Source: JAWKUK01 sp041398605
Lineage (GTDB): Bacteria; Planctomycetota; UBA1135; GCA-002686595
Direction of reading: 5' to 3'
Assembly: GCA_041398605.1 (NCBI GenBank)
Contig: JAWKUK010000004.1
Location: 62,001-126,000, forward strand
DNA: 64,000 bases
The notes under the pieces were generated by a model. The model was given only the letters and a program-made list of their open reading frames with translations, did not search any database and was not told the origin of the DNA. Numbering within the stretch: the first letter of the stretch is position 1; the number at the start of each line of letters is the position of its first letter. Position numbers and translations under genes: made by a program. This document shows, piece by piece, positions 37,864 to 47,515 of the stretch.

Positions 37864-38907
37864 TCAGCGCGCAGTGAGCGAGCGGTCATGCGCCGCGGCC
37901 GCGCGCGCGAGGCGCGCGCACACCGGCGCGTCGAGGCCGTGCTGCGCTGCGAGCGCCGCCAGCGCGCCCTCGATCCACGGCGTCTCGAGCGCCTTGCCGC
38001 GTTGCCGGCTCTGCCAGGTGGAGCTGCCTGCTCGGTCGCGGCCTTCGATGGGCGCGACCGCGACGCGCGCGACACGGGCGCTGAAGGTCACATCATCGGT
38101 CCGGCTGAGGCCGAGCGCATCGAGCACGTGTCGCCCCTCTGCCTGCGCCGCGCGCGCGTCCGCGCGCGCGCGCTCCATGGCCGCGGCGGGGTCCAAATCC
38201 GTCGGCGCTAGCGCATAGGCCGTCGCGCCGAGGTTGGTGATCCACTTCGCGCGCTTCCAAGCGGCGATGTCTGGGCGATACTCCGCCGCGAAGCCAGCCT
38301 TCACGAGGCGCGCGCCGAGGGCGCGCGCGACGGGCTCAGCGACGTCTGACGCGCTCGTCGCGCCGGCCAGGGCGCCCTCGACCGCGCCGACGTCCAGCAC
38401 GCCGCGGCACGCCTCGGTCGCGTGCAAGAGCACCTCACCGGGGACGAGGTGCGTCGCGGGCAGCCAAACCATGAGCGTCGCGACGTGCCTGAAGCGCGCC
38501 GCGGCCCACGCCTCAGCGGCGACGCCGTTCACGCCGAGCACGACGGGGAGCGCGGGCCCCGCTGCCCGCGCGAGCGCCTCCAGCAGCGCCTCGGCGTCGT
38601 TCAACTTTGTCGTCACCAGCGCGACGTCGCCGGGCTCGAAGGCGAGCCCCTCGATGCGCTCGATGACGGGCATGCACGCGCGCTCGGCCCCTTCGGGCTG
38701 CTTGAGCACGAGCCCATGGTCGCGCAGCGCTGCCGCATGGGCGCCGCGCGCGAGGCAGACGACAGGCGTCCCGCTCGCATGCAGCCGCGCCGCGATCGCG
38801 CCGCCGACGGCGCCCGCGCCAAGGACGAGGACCCGCCCGATCGGCCGCTCGCCGCGGCCGCCGGCGGCGGTGTCGCCCGCGGACGAGGTCCCTGGGGTCG
38901 CTCCCAT
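37864..38907 (-). CDS. Ketopantoate reductase family protein (ApbA/PanE-like, 347 aa)
   Basis: NADP-dependent reductase fold. The N-terminal nucleotide-binding motif is RVLVLGAGAVGGAIAARLHA, followed by VALVTTKLNDAEALLEAL; KxN as in the catalytic Lys region of PanE. The C-terminal helical domain has WKRAKWITNLGATAYAL (family K-x-x-x-N motif) and an all-alpha tail. Many members are not true PanE, so pantothenate function is not assured. The start chosen is the ATG ending at 38907; an upstream alternative ends at 38952. Confidence 0.78.
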   Translation of the reverse strand: MGATPGTSSAGDTAAGGRGERPIGRVLVLGAGAVGGAIAARLHASGTPVVCLARGAHAAALRDHGLVLKQPEGAERACMPVIERIEGLAFEPGDVALVTTKLNDAEALLEALARAAGPALPVVLGVNGVAAEAWAAARFRHVATLMVWLPATHLVPGEVLLHATEACRGVLDVGAVEGALAGATSASDVAEPVARALGARLVKAGFAAEYRPDIAAWKRAKWITNLGATAYALAPTDLDPAAAMERARADARAAQAEGRHVLDALGLSRTDDVTFSARVARVAVAPIEGRDRAGSSTWQSRQRGKALETPWIEGALAALAAQHGLDAPVCARLARAAAAHDRSLTAR

Positions 38908-39013
38908 ACGCGCAAGCCTAACGCCGCGCCGGCCCCCGCGCGCCCGGGTCATAGCGCCCGTACGACCGGTCGCAGGGGTGGCAGCCTATGGCGAGCCGTG
39001 CGACCCTGGGGAC

Positions 39014-39355
39014 ATGGCGAACCTAGTCATGGAGTCGGGGGCCATGGGCCTCCTGTCGATCGCGGTCACCGTGGCGGTTGCGCTCGCCATGCTCGCGGCC
39101 AAGAGCAGCCGGTCGACGACGATCGCGCTCACGTCCCTGGCGTTTGTGCCGCTGGCCCTGGGCCTCATCGGGACTGCCATGGGGCGCAAGGTGATGGCGC
39201 AGACAATGGAGGCCACTGGAGGGCTCGCCACGCCGGCGGACCGCGAGGCGGGTGAGCGCCAAGCGCTGTCCTCGACCTGGGTCGGCGGCGCGGGGACGCT
39301 GGTCCTCGTCTTCGTGCTCGGGTGCCGCGTCGCGCTCGGTCAAGGGCGCGAGTAG
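39014..39355 (+). CDS. Small integral membrane protein (113 aa)
   Basis: ATG at 39014. Three hydrophobic segments lie at about residues 8-27 (AMGLLSIAVTVAVALAMLAA), 36-54 (IALTSLAFVPLALGLIGTAM) and 88-105 (TWVGGAGTLVLVFVLG). The overall look, a short loop then a long amphipathic connector, is vaguely like MotA/ExbB-type proteins but no diagnostic motif is present. Function unknown. It lies 45 bp before the hydrolase gene on the same strand. Confidence 0.55.
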   Translation: MANLVMESGAMGLLSIAVTVAVALAMLAAKSSRSTTIALTSLAFVPLALGLIGTAMGRKVMAQTMEATGGLATPADREAGERQALSSTWVGGAGTLVLVFVLGCRVALGQGRE

Positions 39356-39400
39356 ACCCCAGGCCTGGCCCGGCACGGCACGGCACACCTTCGAACACAT

Positions 39401-41107
39401 ATGTCCACAGCCATCGCGGGGCTCGCGCTCCTGCTCCAAGCGGGCCTCCCGCCGCGCGCGACGGACGCGGCCAACGGGGCCGAGGTCGCGGCGCGCGTCG
39501 CAGCGCTGTCGCTCGTCGAGCGCGAGCGCGTCGTCTGCGACGAGGTCCGCGGCGGCAACGTCCCGGAGAGCTGGCGGGCCTTTGTCGAGCTGCACGTCTC
39601 GGGCGTCGTAGACGGCCGCGAGCGGCACGTCGCGCTCGCGGTCGCGCCGGACTACCTCACCGTCGGCTCCGATGCGGACGGCCTGCGGATGCCCCTGTCG
39701 CCGTCGGCCGCGCAGGAGGTCGCGGACGCGCTCGACTGCGTGCTGCCGACGCCGCGCCTCGTCGACCTCATCTACGCAGCGGCGGACGTGAAGGTGGCGC
39801 CTGAGCCGATCCCGCCGAGCCCGGAGATGACCTCTGTGGCGTGGTTCGCGCGGCACGATGCGCTCGTGGACTCGACGTTGGCCGCGCTGCGCAGCGAGCT
39901 CGACCTGCGTGGGCGGTCGCCCGCGGCGCGCCTCGTCGCGGGCCACAAGAAGGACGTCGTGCTGACGCCGGGCCTCGCCGAGAGGCCGGGTCGCGTCGCG
40001 ATCTACGGGTGGCACGAGCTGTCGGGCGCGCCGATCCAGCCGCTGTACCTCGGGCACACCGCGACGTGGGTGGACTACAGCCATGGCGCGCGGCTCATCG
40101 CGCGCGCGGCGACGCTCGACGGCGCCCCGACGACGGTCGATGCGCTGTTGTCCGACCCGGCGCTGTGCGCGCTCTTGAGCGACGCGGGGCCGATCCTGTC
40201 CGCGCGTTATGGGCCGCGGCCGGCGGCGCAGGAGCGCCTGGAGGCGCTCGACCTCGGGCCGGGTGTCCGGGCCATAGCGCAGGTCCCGAACGACCTCGAT
40301 CCGGCGCGGCCGACGCGCCTCGTCGTGTACGCGCTGCCCAACGGGAGCACGCTCGAGCAGACGCTGGGGCGGCGCCCGGAACCCGGGCAGGACTGGCGCT
40401 TCGGGATCCAGCACATCGGCGCGCAGGCGCGCTGGCTGCGCACCTGCGCGGGCGAGCGAGACCTCGTCGTCGTGTACCTCGAGTGCGACGGGCTCGCATG
40501 GCCGACGTGGCTGCGCAAGAACGACCCGGAGGGCGCGCGCGCGGTCGCGTGGATGGCGGCGCTGCGCGCGCGCTTCGGCGCGGACGCGCGCGTGACGTTG
40601 ACGGGCCACAGCGGCGGCGGCGCGCTGACGTTTGCGTTCCTGGACGCGCAGGCCTCGATCCCCGCGTGGGTCGAGCGCATCGCGTTCCTCGACAGCAACT
40701 ATCGCTATGACGGCGCGCGCGGCCATGCAGCGAAGCTCCTAGCGTGGCTGGGCGGCGCTGAGGCGCGCGCCCTCGTCGTGCTCGCGTATGACGACGCGTC
40801 GGCGCTGCTGGACGGGAAGCCGTTTGTCAGCCGCGAGGGCGGCACGTGGGGCCGCAGCCACGCGTTGCTGGCGGACCTGAAGCGGGCGCTGCCGTTCGCG
40901 TCGTCGACGACGGACGGCTTGCAGCGCCACGTCGCCCTGGGCGGCCGCGTGCAGCTCCTGCTGAAGGAGAACCCCGAGCGCGCGGTCCTGCACACGGTGC
41001 AGGTCGAGCGCAACGGCTTGATCCACGCGCTCTTGGCGGGCACACCGCGCGCGGCGCTCGGCTACCGCTACTTCGGCCCGCGCGTGTACGACGCGTGGAT
41101 CGAGTGA
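39401..41107 (+). CDS. Planctomycete-type protein with C-terminal alpha/beta hydrolase domain (568 aa)
   Basis: A hydrophobic N-terminus may be a short signal. Residues 40-280 contain RVAIYGWHELSGAPIQPLYL, GHTATWVDYSHGARLI and LLSDPALCALLSDAGPI, a segment I recall as recurring in Planctomycete and Verrucomicrobia hypothetical proteins. Residues about 300-560 fold like an alpha/beta hydrolase: TRLVVYALPNGSTLEQT, an oxyanion strand, then the nucleophile elbow LTGHSGGG near residue 403 and a late His (ERNGLIHALL). The reaction is unknown; a serine esterase or peptidase is the simplest guess. Confidence 0.7.
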   Translation: MSTAIAGLALLLQAGLPPRATDAANGAEVAARVAALSLVERERVVCDEVRGGNVPESWRAFVELHVSGVVDGRERHVALAVAPDYLTVGSDADGLRMPLSPSAAQEVADALDCVLPTPRLVDLIYAAADVKVAPEPIPPSPEMTSVAWFARHDALVDSTLAALRSELDLRGRSPAARLVAGHKKDVVLTPGLAERPGRVAIYGWHELSGAPIQPLYLGHTATWVDYSHGARLIARAATLDGAPTTVDALLSDPALCALLSDAGPILSARYGPRPAAQERLEALDLGPGVRAIAQVPNDLDPARPTRLVVYALPNGSTLEQTLGRRPEPGQDWRFGIQHIGAQARWLRTCAGERDLVVVYLECDGLAWPTWLRKNDPEGARAVAWMAALRARFGADARVTLTGHSGGGALTFAFLDAQASIPAWVERIAFLDSNYRYDGARGHAAKLLAWLGGAEARALVVLAYDDASALLDGKPFVSREGGTWGRSHALLADLKRALPFASSTTDGLQRHVALGGRVQLLLKENPERAVLHTVQVERNGLIHALLAGTPRAALGYRYFGPRVYDAWIE

Positions 41108-41343
41108 GGCCCAGGGCGTTGCCCTTGGCGACCCAGCATGGGGCCCCCCGCGTCCGAGAGCTGGACGAGCCGTCTGCAGACGGACACCCTCAGTGCCTGT
41201 AGCCCTACGTGAAGGGGCCCCCAGGGGACATGGAGCACGTGGCACGGCGCTTGCGGTCCCCCCTGCTGAGCGACGGGTGGCCCCGAGAGGCCTACCCCGA
41301 GGCCTCCCCATCTCCCCCGCCTGCCCACACCTCGGATCGACCG

Positions 41344-43011
41344 ATGTCCAAGCTCTGCCGCATCGCCACGCCGCTCGCGGGAGCGGCGCTCTCGCTCGCC
41401 GCACCGCTGCCCGCGCTCGCCAGCCCCGACGCCCCCTGGCTCTTGGGCGCTGAGACAAAGCTGTTGCCCCCGGACCCAGTCGCTTCAGATCGGAGCGGCG
41501 AGGCGGTCGCGACCGACGGCGAGTGGGTCGTCGTCGGCGCCCCACGCCACGACCACGGCGGCTTCGGCGAGTTCGGCGCCGTCTATGTCTACCGCAAGAC
41601 CGCGGGGGGCCTCACGCTCGACGCGGAGCTGCTGCCCAACGTGCTGAAGCACAACCAGTGGTTCGGCAACTCGGTTCATGTCGACGGCGACACGATCGTG
41701 GTCGGCGCCCACGGCGACGACGGGCTCTGCCCGAGCTCGAACTTCTGCGACTCGGGCGCGGTCTACGTCTTCGTCCACAACGGGACCGCCTGGTCGCTCC
41801 AAGCCAAGCTCACGCCGAGTGACCTGGAGAGCTCGGATCGCTTTGGGTCTGCGGTGCGCATTCAGGGCGACACCCTCTTCGCCAGCTCGGTCGGCGATCG
41901 CGACGCGGGCTCGGGGACAGGCTCGGCCTACGTCTTCACGCGCTCTGGCGGCGCTTGGAGCGAGACGCAGAAGCTGCTCGCCAGCGACCTCGCGCGGCGC
42001 AGCAACTTTGGCGCGAGCCTCGCCGTCGATGACGACGTCCTGGTCGTCGGCGCGCCGCTCGATGACCACGGCTCGGCGACCTCCGCCGACCTAGGCGCAG
42101 CGTACGTGTTCCGCAACCACGGCGGCACCTGGGCCGAGGAGGTGAAGCTCCGCCCGAGCGACATCCACGGCGGGATGGAGGCCGGCCACTCGGTGAGCGT
42201 CATGGGCGACCTCGTGCTCATCGGCGCACCCGGCGCCCACTCGCCGTTGACCCGCGCCGGCGCCGCTTATGTCTTTGAGCGGGTCAGCTCGACCTGGACG
42301 GAGCGGCAGAAGCTCGTCGACGCATTCCCCCTGCAACAGGACCACTTCGGCAGTTCGGCCTGCTTGCTCGGCGATTCGCTCGTTGTAGGCAGCGCGCCAG
42401 AGCTGTCAGGCGCTGGCTCCGTGACGGCTTTCTGCCGCACGAGCACGGGGTGGGACAGCTTCACCAGGATCACTGGGAGCGACTCCAATCCGGGCGATCA
42501 GTTTGGTGTCACCGCGCAAATCAGCTCGGACAGCCTCGTCATCGGCGCCAATTGGCACACGCAATTAGGCGGCGTCAACGTCGCCGGCGCGGCATACGTC
42601 TACGACGTCCAATTGATCTTCAGGCCCTACTGTGACGCCTTGCCGAACTCGACCGGGCTACCGGCGACGCTCACGGGCGCGGGCACGACGAGCTTGAGCG
42701 CAAACGACTTTGTGCTCTCGACCACTGGCATGCCGGCGAACGCAACGGCGGTGATCATCTATGGCGCAGGTCAGGCTCAAGTCCCCCTGGGGAGCGGGCG
42801 CTTGTGCATCTCGGGGGCGCTGCACCGCGTCTACCCGCCGGGCGCCAGCAACGCGGGCGGGACGTTCGTGCGAGCCATCGACTACGCCTCGCTCCCGTCC
42901 CAGGGCGCCATCAGCGCGGGCAGCACGTGGAACTTCCAAGCGTGGTTCCGCGACACGGCTCCGGGCGGCTTCAACCTGTCGAGCGGCCTCCAGGTCAGGT
43001 TCTTGAACTGA
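41344..43011 (+). CDS. Secreted FG-GAP repeat protein with C-terminal shared domain (555 aa)
   Basis: The ATG at 41344 gives a signal peptide ending near PALASPDA. Six to seven FG-GAP-type repeats (integrin-like propeller) follow, each with a DRFGxxV or NQWFGNSV strand, a VVGAPxDD(H)G turn, and GAxYVF. The propeller ends at about residue 425. The last 127 residues (42628-43008) are the shared domain: PYCDALPNSTG, MPANATAVIIYG, LCISGALHRV, STWNFQAWFRDTAPGG. Likely an exported structural or adhesion protein. Confidence 0.85.
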   Translation: MSKLCRIATPLAGAALSLAAPLPALASPDAPWLLGAETKLLPPDPVASDRSGEAVATDGEWVVVGAPRHDHGGFGEFGAVYVYRKTAGGLTLDAELLPNVLKHNQWFGNSVHVDGDTIVVGAHGDDGLCPSSNFCDSGAVYVFVHNGTAWSLQAKLTPSDLESSDRFGSAVRIQGDTLFASSVGDRDAGSGTGSAYVFTRSGGAWSETQKLLASDLARRSNFGASLAVDDDVLVVGAPLDDHGSATSADLGAAYVFRNHGGTWAEEVKLRPSDIHGGMEAGHSVSVMGDLVLIGAPGAHSPLTRAGAAYVFERVSSTWTERQKLVDAFPLQQDHFGSSACLLGDSLVVGSAPELSGAGSVTAFCRTSTGWDSFTRITGSDSNPGDQFGVTAQISSDSLVIGANWHTQLGGVNVAGAAYVYDVQLIFRPYCDALPNSTGLPATLTGAGTTSLSANDFVLSTTGMPANATAVIIYGAGQAQVPLGSGRLCISGALHRVYPPGASNAGGTFVRAIDYASLPSQGAISAGSTWNFQAWFRDTAPGGFNLSSGLQVRFLN

Positions 43012-43061
43012 AGGGCCGCGGCGCCGCCAGGGCTGGGACCGCGGCGGCGCGCTCCCGGCCC

Positions 43062-43145
43062 GGCACCCGGCACCCGGCACCCGGCGCCCGGCACCCGGCG
43101 CCCGGCACCCGGCACCCGGCGCCCGGCACCCGGCACCCGGCGCCC
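43062..43145. repeat. 7-bp tandem repeat, 12 units
   Basis: Twelve contiguous units of GGCACCC or GGCGCCC in the intergenic region between two convergent genes, directly abutting the left arm of a 21-bp inverted repeat (43146). Confidence 0.9.
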
Positions 43146-43207
43146 GGCGCAACGAGCGACTCGGCGCACGGCGCGCCCTCGCCAAGCGCCGAGTCGCTCG
43201 TTGCGCC
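43146..43207. terminator. Long bidirectional hairpin between convergent genes
   Basis: Perfect 21-bp inverted repeat (left arm 43146-43166, right arm 43187-43207) with a 20-nt loop, located between the FG-GAP gene stop (43011) and the thiC stop (43230). The arms contain CGCAACGAGCGACTCGGCG. A likely terminator for both genes. Confidence 0.7.
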
Positions 43208-43229
43208 TGCGCGCCGGGATGCACCTGCG

Positions 43230-44897
<1,668 letters not shown>

Positions 44898-44905
44898 GGC
44901 TTGGC

Positions 44906-45002
44906 TTTCCTACGCCGGAACGACCCGGATCAGGTTCGAGGGGTACCTCTCAGGCGCGCGGCGTCACGACACGTGACGCGGGCTCGGGCGCCGCCCCCAG
45001 CA
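44906..45002 (-). promoter_or_regulatory. TPP riboswitch (THI element) of thiC
   Basis: On the minus strand the leader reads GGGGGCGGCGCCCGAGCCCG and, after a short hairpin, CTGAGAGGTACCCCTCGAAC then CTGATCCGGGTCGTTCCGGC and GTAGGAA. These are the conserved CUGAGA, ACC, AACCUGAUC and GGAA parts of the thi-box. It ends about 10 bp before the thiC ATG, so it may act at translation initiation. A possible -10 element TACACT (complement of 45013-45018) lies just upstream. Confidence 0.95.
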
Positions 45003-45043
45003 AGCGAGCGGACAGTGTAGGCCAGCCGGGGGGCGACACACCC

Positions 45044-45063
45044 CCCTCTCATCGATGAGAGGG
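45044..45063. promoter_or_regulatory. 20-bp perfect palindrome in divergent promoter region
   Basis: CCCTCTCATCGATGAGAGGG lies between the thiC riboswitch and the HEAT-repeat gene, which are transcribed divergently. A possible -10 for the plus-strand gene (TAAACT, about 45088) is nearby. A dimeric repressor operator is the simplest interpretation; the regulator is unknown. Confidence 0.5.
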
Positions 45064-45164
45064 AACCTCAAATGCGTCCCAACCGTGTAAACTAGAGACA
45101 GGCGGTCGCAGCCAGCGGCCGCGCTCCTTCGTTCGGACCCCGCACCTCGAGAGGACCCCCCGCG

Positions 45165-47357
45165 ATGAAACGACCGATCCTGCAAGTCGCGCTCGTCGGC
45201 TTCGCCGCCCTGGCCTTTGCCGACTGGGCCGCAGCGTTCCAGTGATGAGGCGGTGGTAACCGCGCTCCCCGTGGGGGAGGCTTCAAACCTGGTGGACCGA
45301 CCTCTGGCCCCTCTGGCGGCGGACCGCGCGGCGGTCCAAGCGGAGGCCCGGCCCAAGGGCCGGCCTCGGGCCCTGCGTCGGGCCCGCAGCGGCCCAAGTT
45401 CCCTGGCGGCATGGGGAGCCCGCTCTCCCCGCCCGGACTCCCGGGCAGCGACCGCCCGGACCAACCGATCAGCCCGTACCGGCTCGACAAGTACGGCTAC
45501 ATCGACGACCCGACTGATTGGCGGCTCTGGTGGGAGTTCAACAAGGACCTCTACCTGCGCTTCGCCAACATCAACACGAGCGAGACGAAGACCGGCAGCG
45601 ACGACTTCTACCTCGGCCAAGGCCAGCGCTCGATGCGCATCGGCGGGCGCGCCTCGAACGACTTGATCGACGGCGCGATCGTCCCGGCGTTGCTCGACGC
45701 CGTGAAGCTCGGCGGCAGCAACCCCTTCGCGCAGAGCGCCCTCGTCGCGATGACGAAGATCGGCGGCGAGGAGAACCAGTTCCAATTCGACTTCATCACG
45801 AAGTGGTTCCTGGAGCTCCCGAACGGCACCGACGTGATGCACCCGACAGCGGCCTTCTGCCTCGGCCTCGAAGGGGACACGGCGGACATCCAGATCCTGC
45901 GCGACCTCGCGAAGGACACGGAGGCCGGGCGCGCGATCGTCAAGGGCGAGAAGGTGCCCGAGGACGTGCGCGCGTATGCGACCTACGGGCTCGGCGTGAT
46001 GGCCGGGCGCTCAGAGGATCGACTGGTGCGCGGACAGGTCGTCCGTGACTTGATCGACCTGCTCGAGGCGAAGTACGAGCGGGTCGACAAGGACGGCAAG
46101 AAGGTCAAGGGCGACGAGCCCGTGTCCAACGACGTCCAGGTCGCCGCGATGATCTCCCTCGGCCTCGTGCCGCTGCACGTCGACGACAGCGTCGTGCCGT
46201 GTTATTGCGGCAAGTGTGTGGTGCCGGAGCCTGAGACGTCGCTCTATCCGCAGGTGACGTACCTGATGCGGTACTTCACTGCGGACAAGGAGTTCGACCC
46301 GTTCCTCCGGGCGCACGCCGCGACGACCCTCGGCCGCCTCGTTGCCGCCCGCCCCGCGGGGGTCACCGAGCGGATGAAGGAGGGCATCGCAGAGGTCCTG
46401 ATCCGCGCGCTCGAGAACTCGAGCCAGCAACCGGCCCTCGTGCGTGAGAGCGCGGTGCTCGCCCTCGGGTTGATGGGTGACGCCGACGAAGGCGACATCG
46501 ACAAGTGGATCCGTTGGGCCGTCGCCCGCTCTGCGCGCGCCGGAACGCCGCTCGAGAAGCGCTTCGCGATGATCGCGCTGGCGTACATCGGCGGTCGCCC
46601 CGGCGAAGGGGACGAGCCGTTCGGCGCCGTCGACGACGTGCGTCGCGTGCTCCTGCAGCACCTGTCCAGCGCCAAGAAGGACGTCAAGCCGTGGGCGGGC
46701 CTCGCGCTCGGCGTGCTGGGTCACTCTTTGCGCGAGGATGGGCAGCCCCTTGACTCGTCCGTGGACCTGGCGCTGCGGTCCAGCATGAAGACGGTGCGTC
46801 GCGGCTCGGACATGGGCGCGTACGCGATCGCGCTCGGGCTGCGCCAGGACGCGTCGGCAGCCGACGCGTTGATGGAGCGCTTCGACGAGATCCGTGACGA
46901 GGACGCGCGCGGCTACGCAGCGCTCGCTCTCGGCCTGATGGGCGCGCGTGAAGCGATCGAGCCGTTGCAGCGGGTCCTGACGGACGGAGACTCGCTGCCG
47001 CTCTTGCAGACCCGCGCGGGCGTCGCGTTGGGCCTGCTCGGCGACTCGACCGTCATCGGCCAGCTCCTGGAGCTGGCGCAGAACGGGCCGAAGGAGAAGG
47101 CCGCGTCGCGCGAGGCCGCCGTCGCCGCGCTCGGTTACATCGGTGACCGCCGCGCGATCGAGCGGCTGTGCGAGATCCTCGTCGACAAGGAGCAGCACTC
47201 CGACACCCTGCGCGAGACCGCGATGGTCGCCGCCGGGTTCCTGGCGGACCGCACGGCCAAGCCGTGGCGTACGGTCTTCACGCTCGGGTGCAACTACCGC
47301 GCAGAGGTGCCCTCGTTCACGAGCGGCGCAGGGACTGGCATCCTGAACCTGAACTGA
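45165..47357 (+). CDS. Secreted HEAT-repeat protein with two adjacent in-frame UGA codons
   Basis: The ATG at 45165, preceded by GAGAGGA (45149-45155), encodes a Sec signal peptide (MKRPILQVALVGFAALAFAD...AAFQ). Two consecutive TGA codons (45243-45248) follow. The same frame then continues open through a Gly/Pro linker (GGGFKPGGPTSGPSGGG...GPASGPASGPQ) into 648 more residues. The downstream part has a CYCGKC motif and at least six HEAT-type repeats, such as GAYAIALGLRQDASAADAL, RGYAALALGLMGAREAIEPL and RAGVALGLLGDST. The first internal ATG (45411) lacks both a ribosome site and a signal peptide. Sequencing error, a real nonsense mutation or readthrough are all possible. A terminator follows at 47381. 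Confidence 0.7.
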
Positions 47358-47380
47358 CGCAAGCAGCGCGCTCTAGCAAC

Positions 47381-47415
47381 CGCGGCCCGGGCCCCCACGT
47401 GGGACCCGGGCCGCG
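47381..47415 (+). terminator. Rho-independent terminator after the HEAT-repeat gene
   Basis: 11-bp inverted repeat (CGCGGCCCGGG, 47381-47391, with 47405-47415) containing an inner CCC/GGG pairing, followed by TTCTTTG on the plus strand. Confidence 0.75.
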
Positions 47416-47515
47416 TTCTTTGCATGCGGCCCGCCGATGACGCGCGTGTCACGGCGACATGGCGCGCAGGTAAGCCGGGCTCGGCGTGGGACGGACCAAG
47501 ATCAAGGCACGCGCG

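Noticed and set aside
45165..47357. General reassignment of UGA to an amino acid in this organism
   Set aside because: Many genes in the window, such as those ending at 667, 1375 and 17601, use TGA as their stop at the expected family length.
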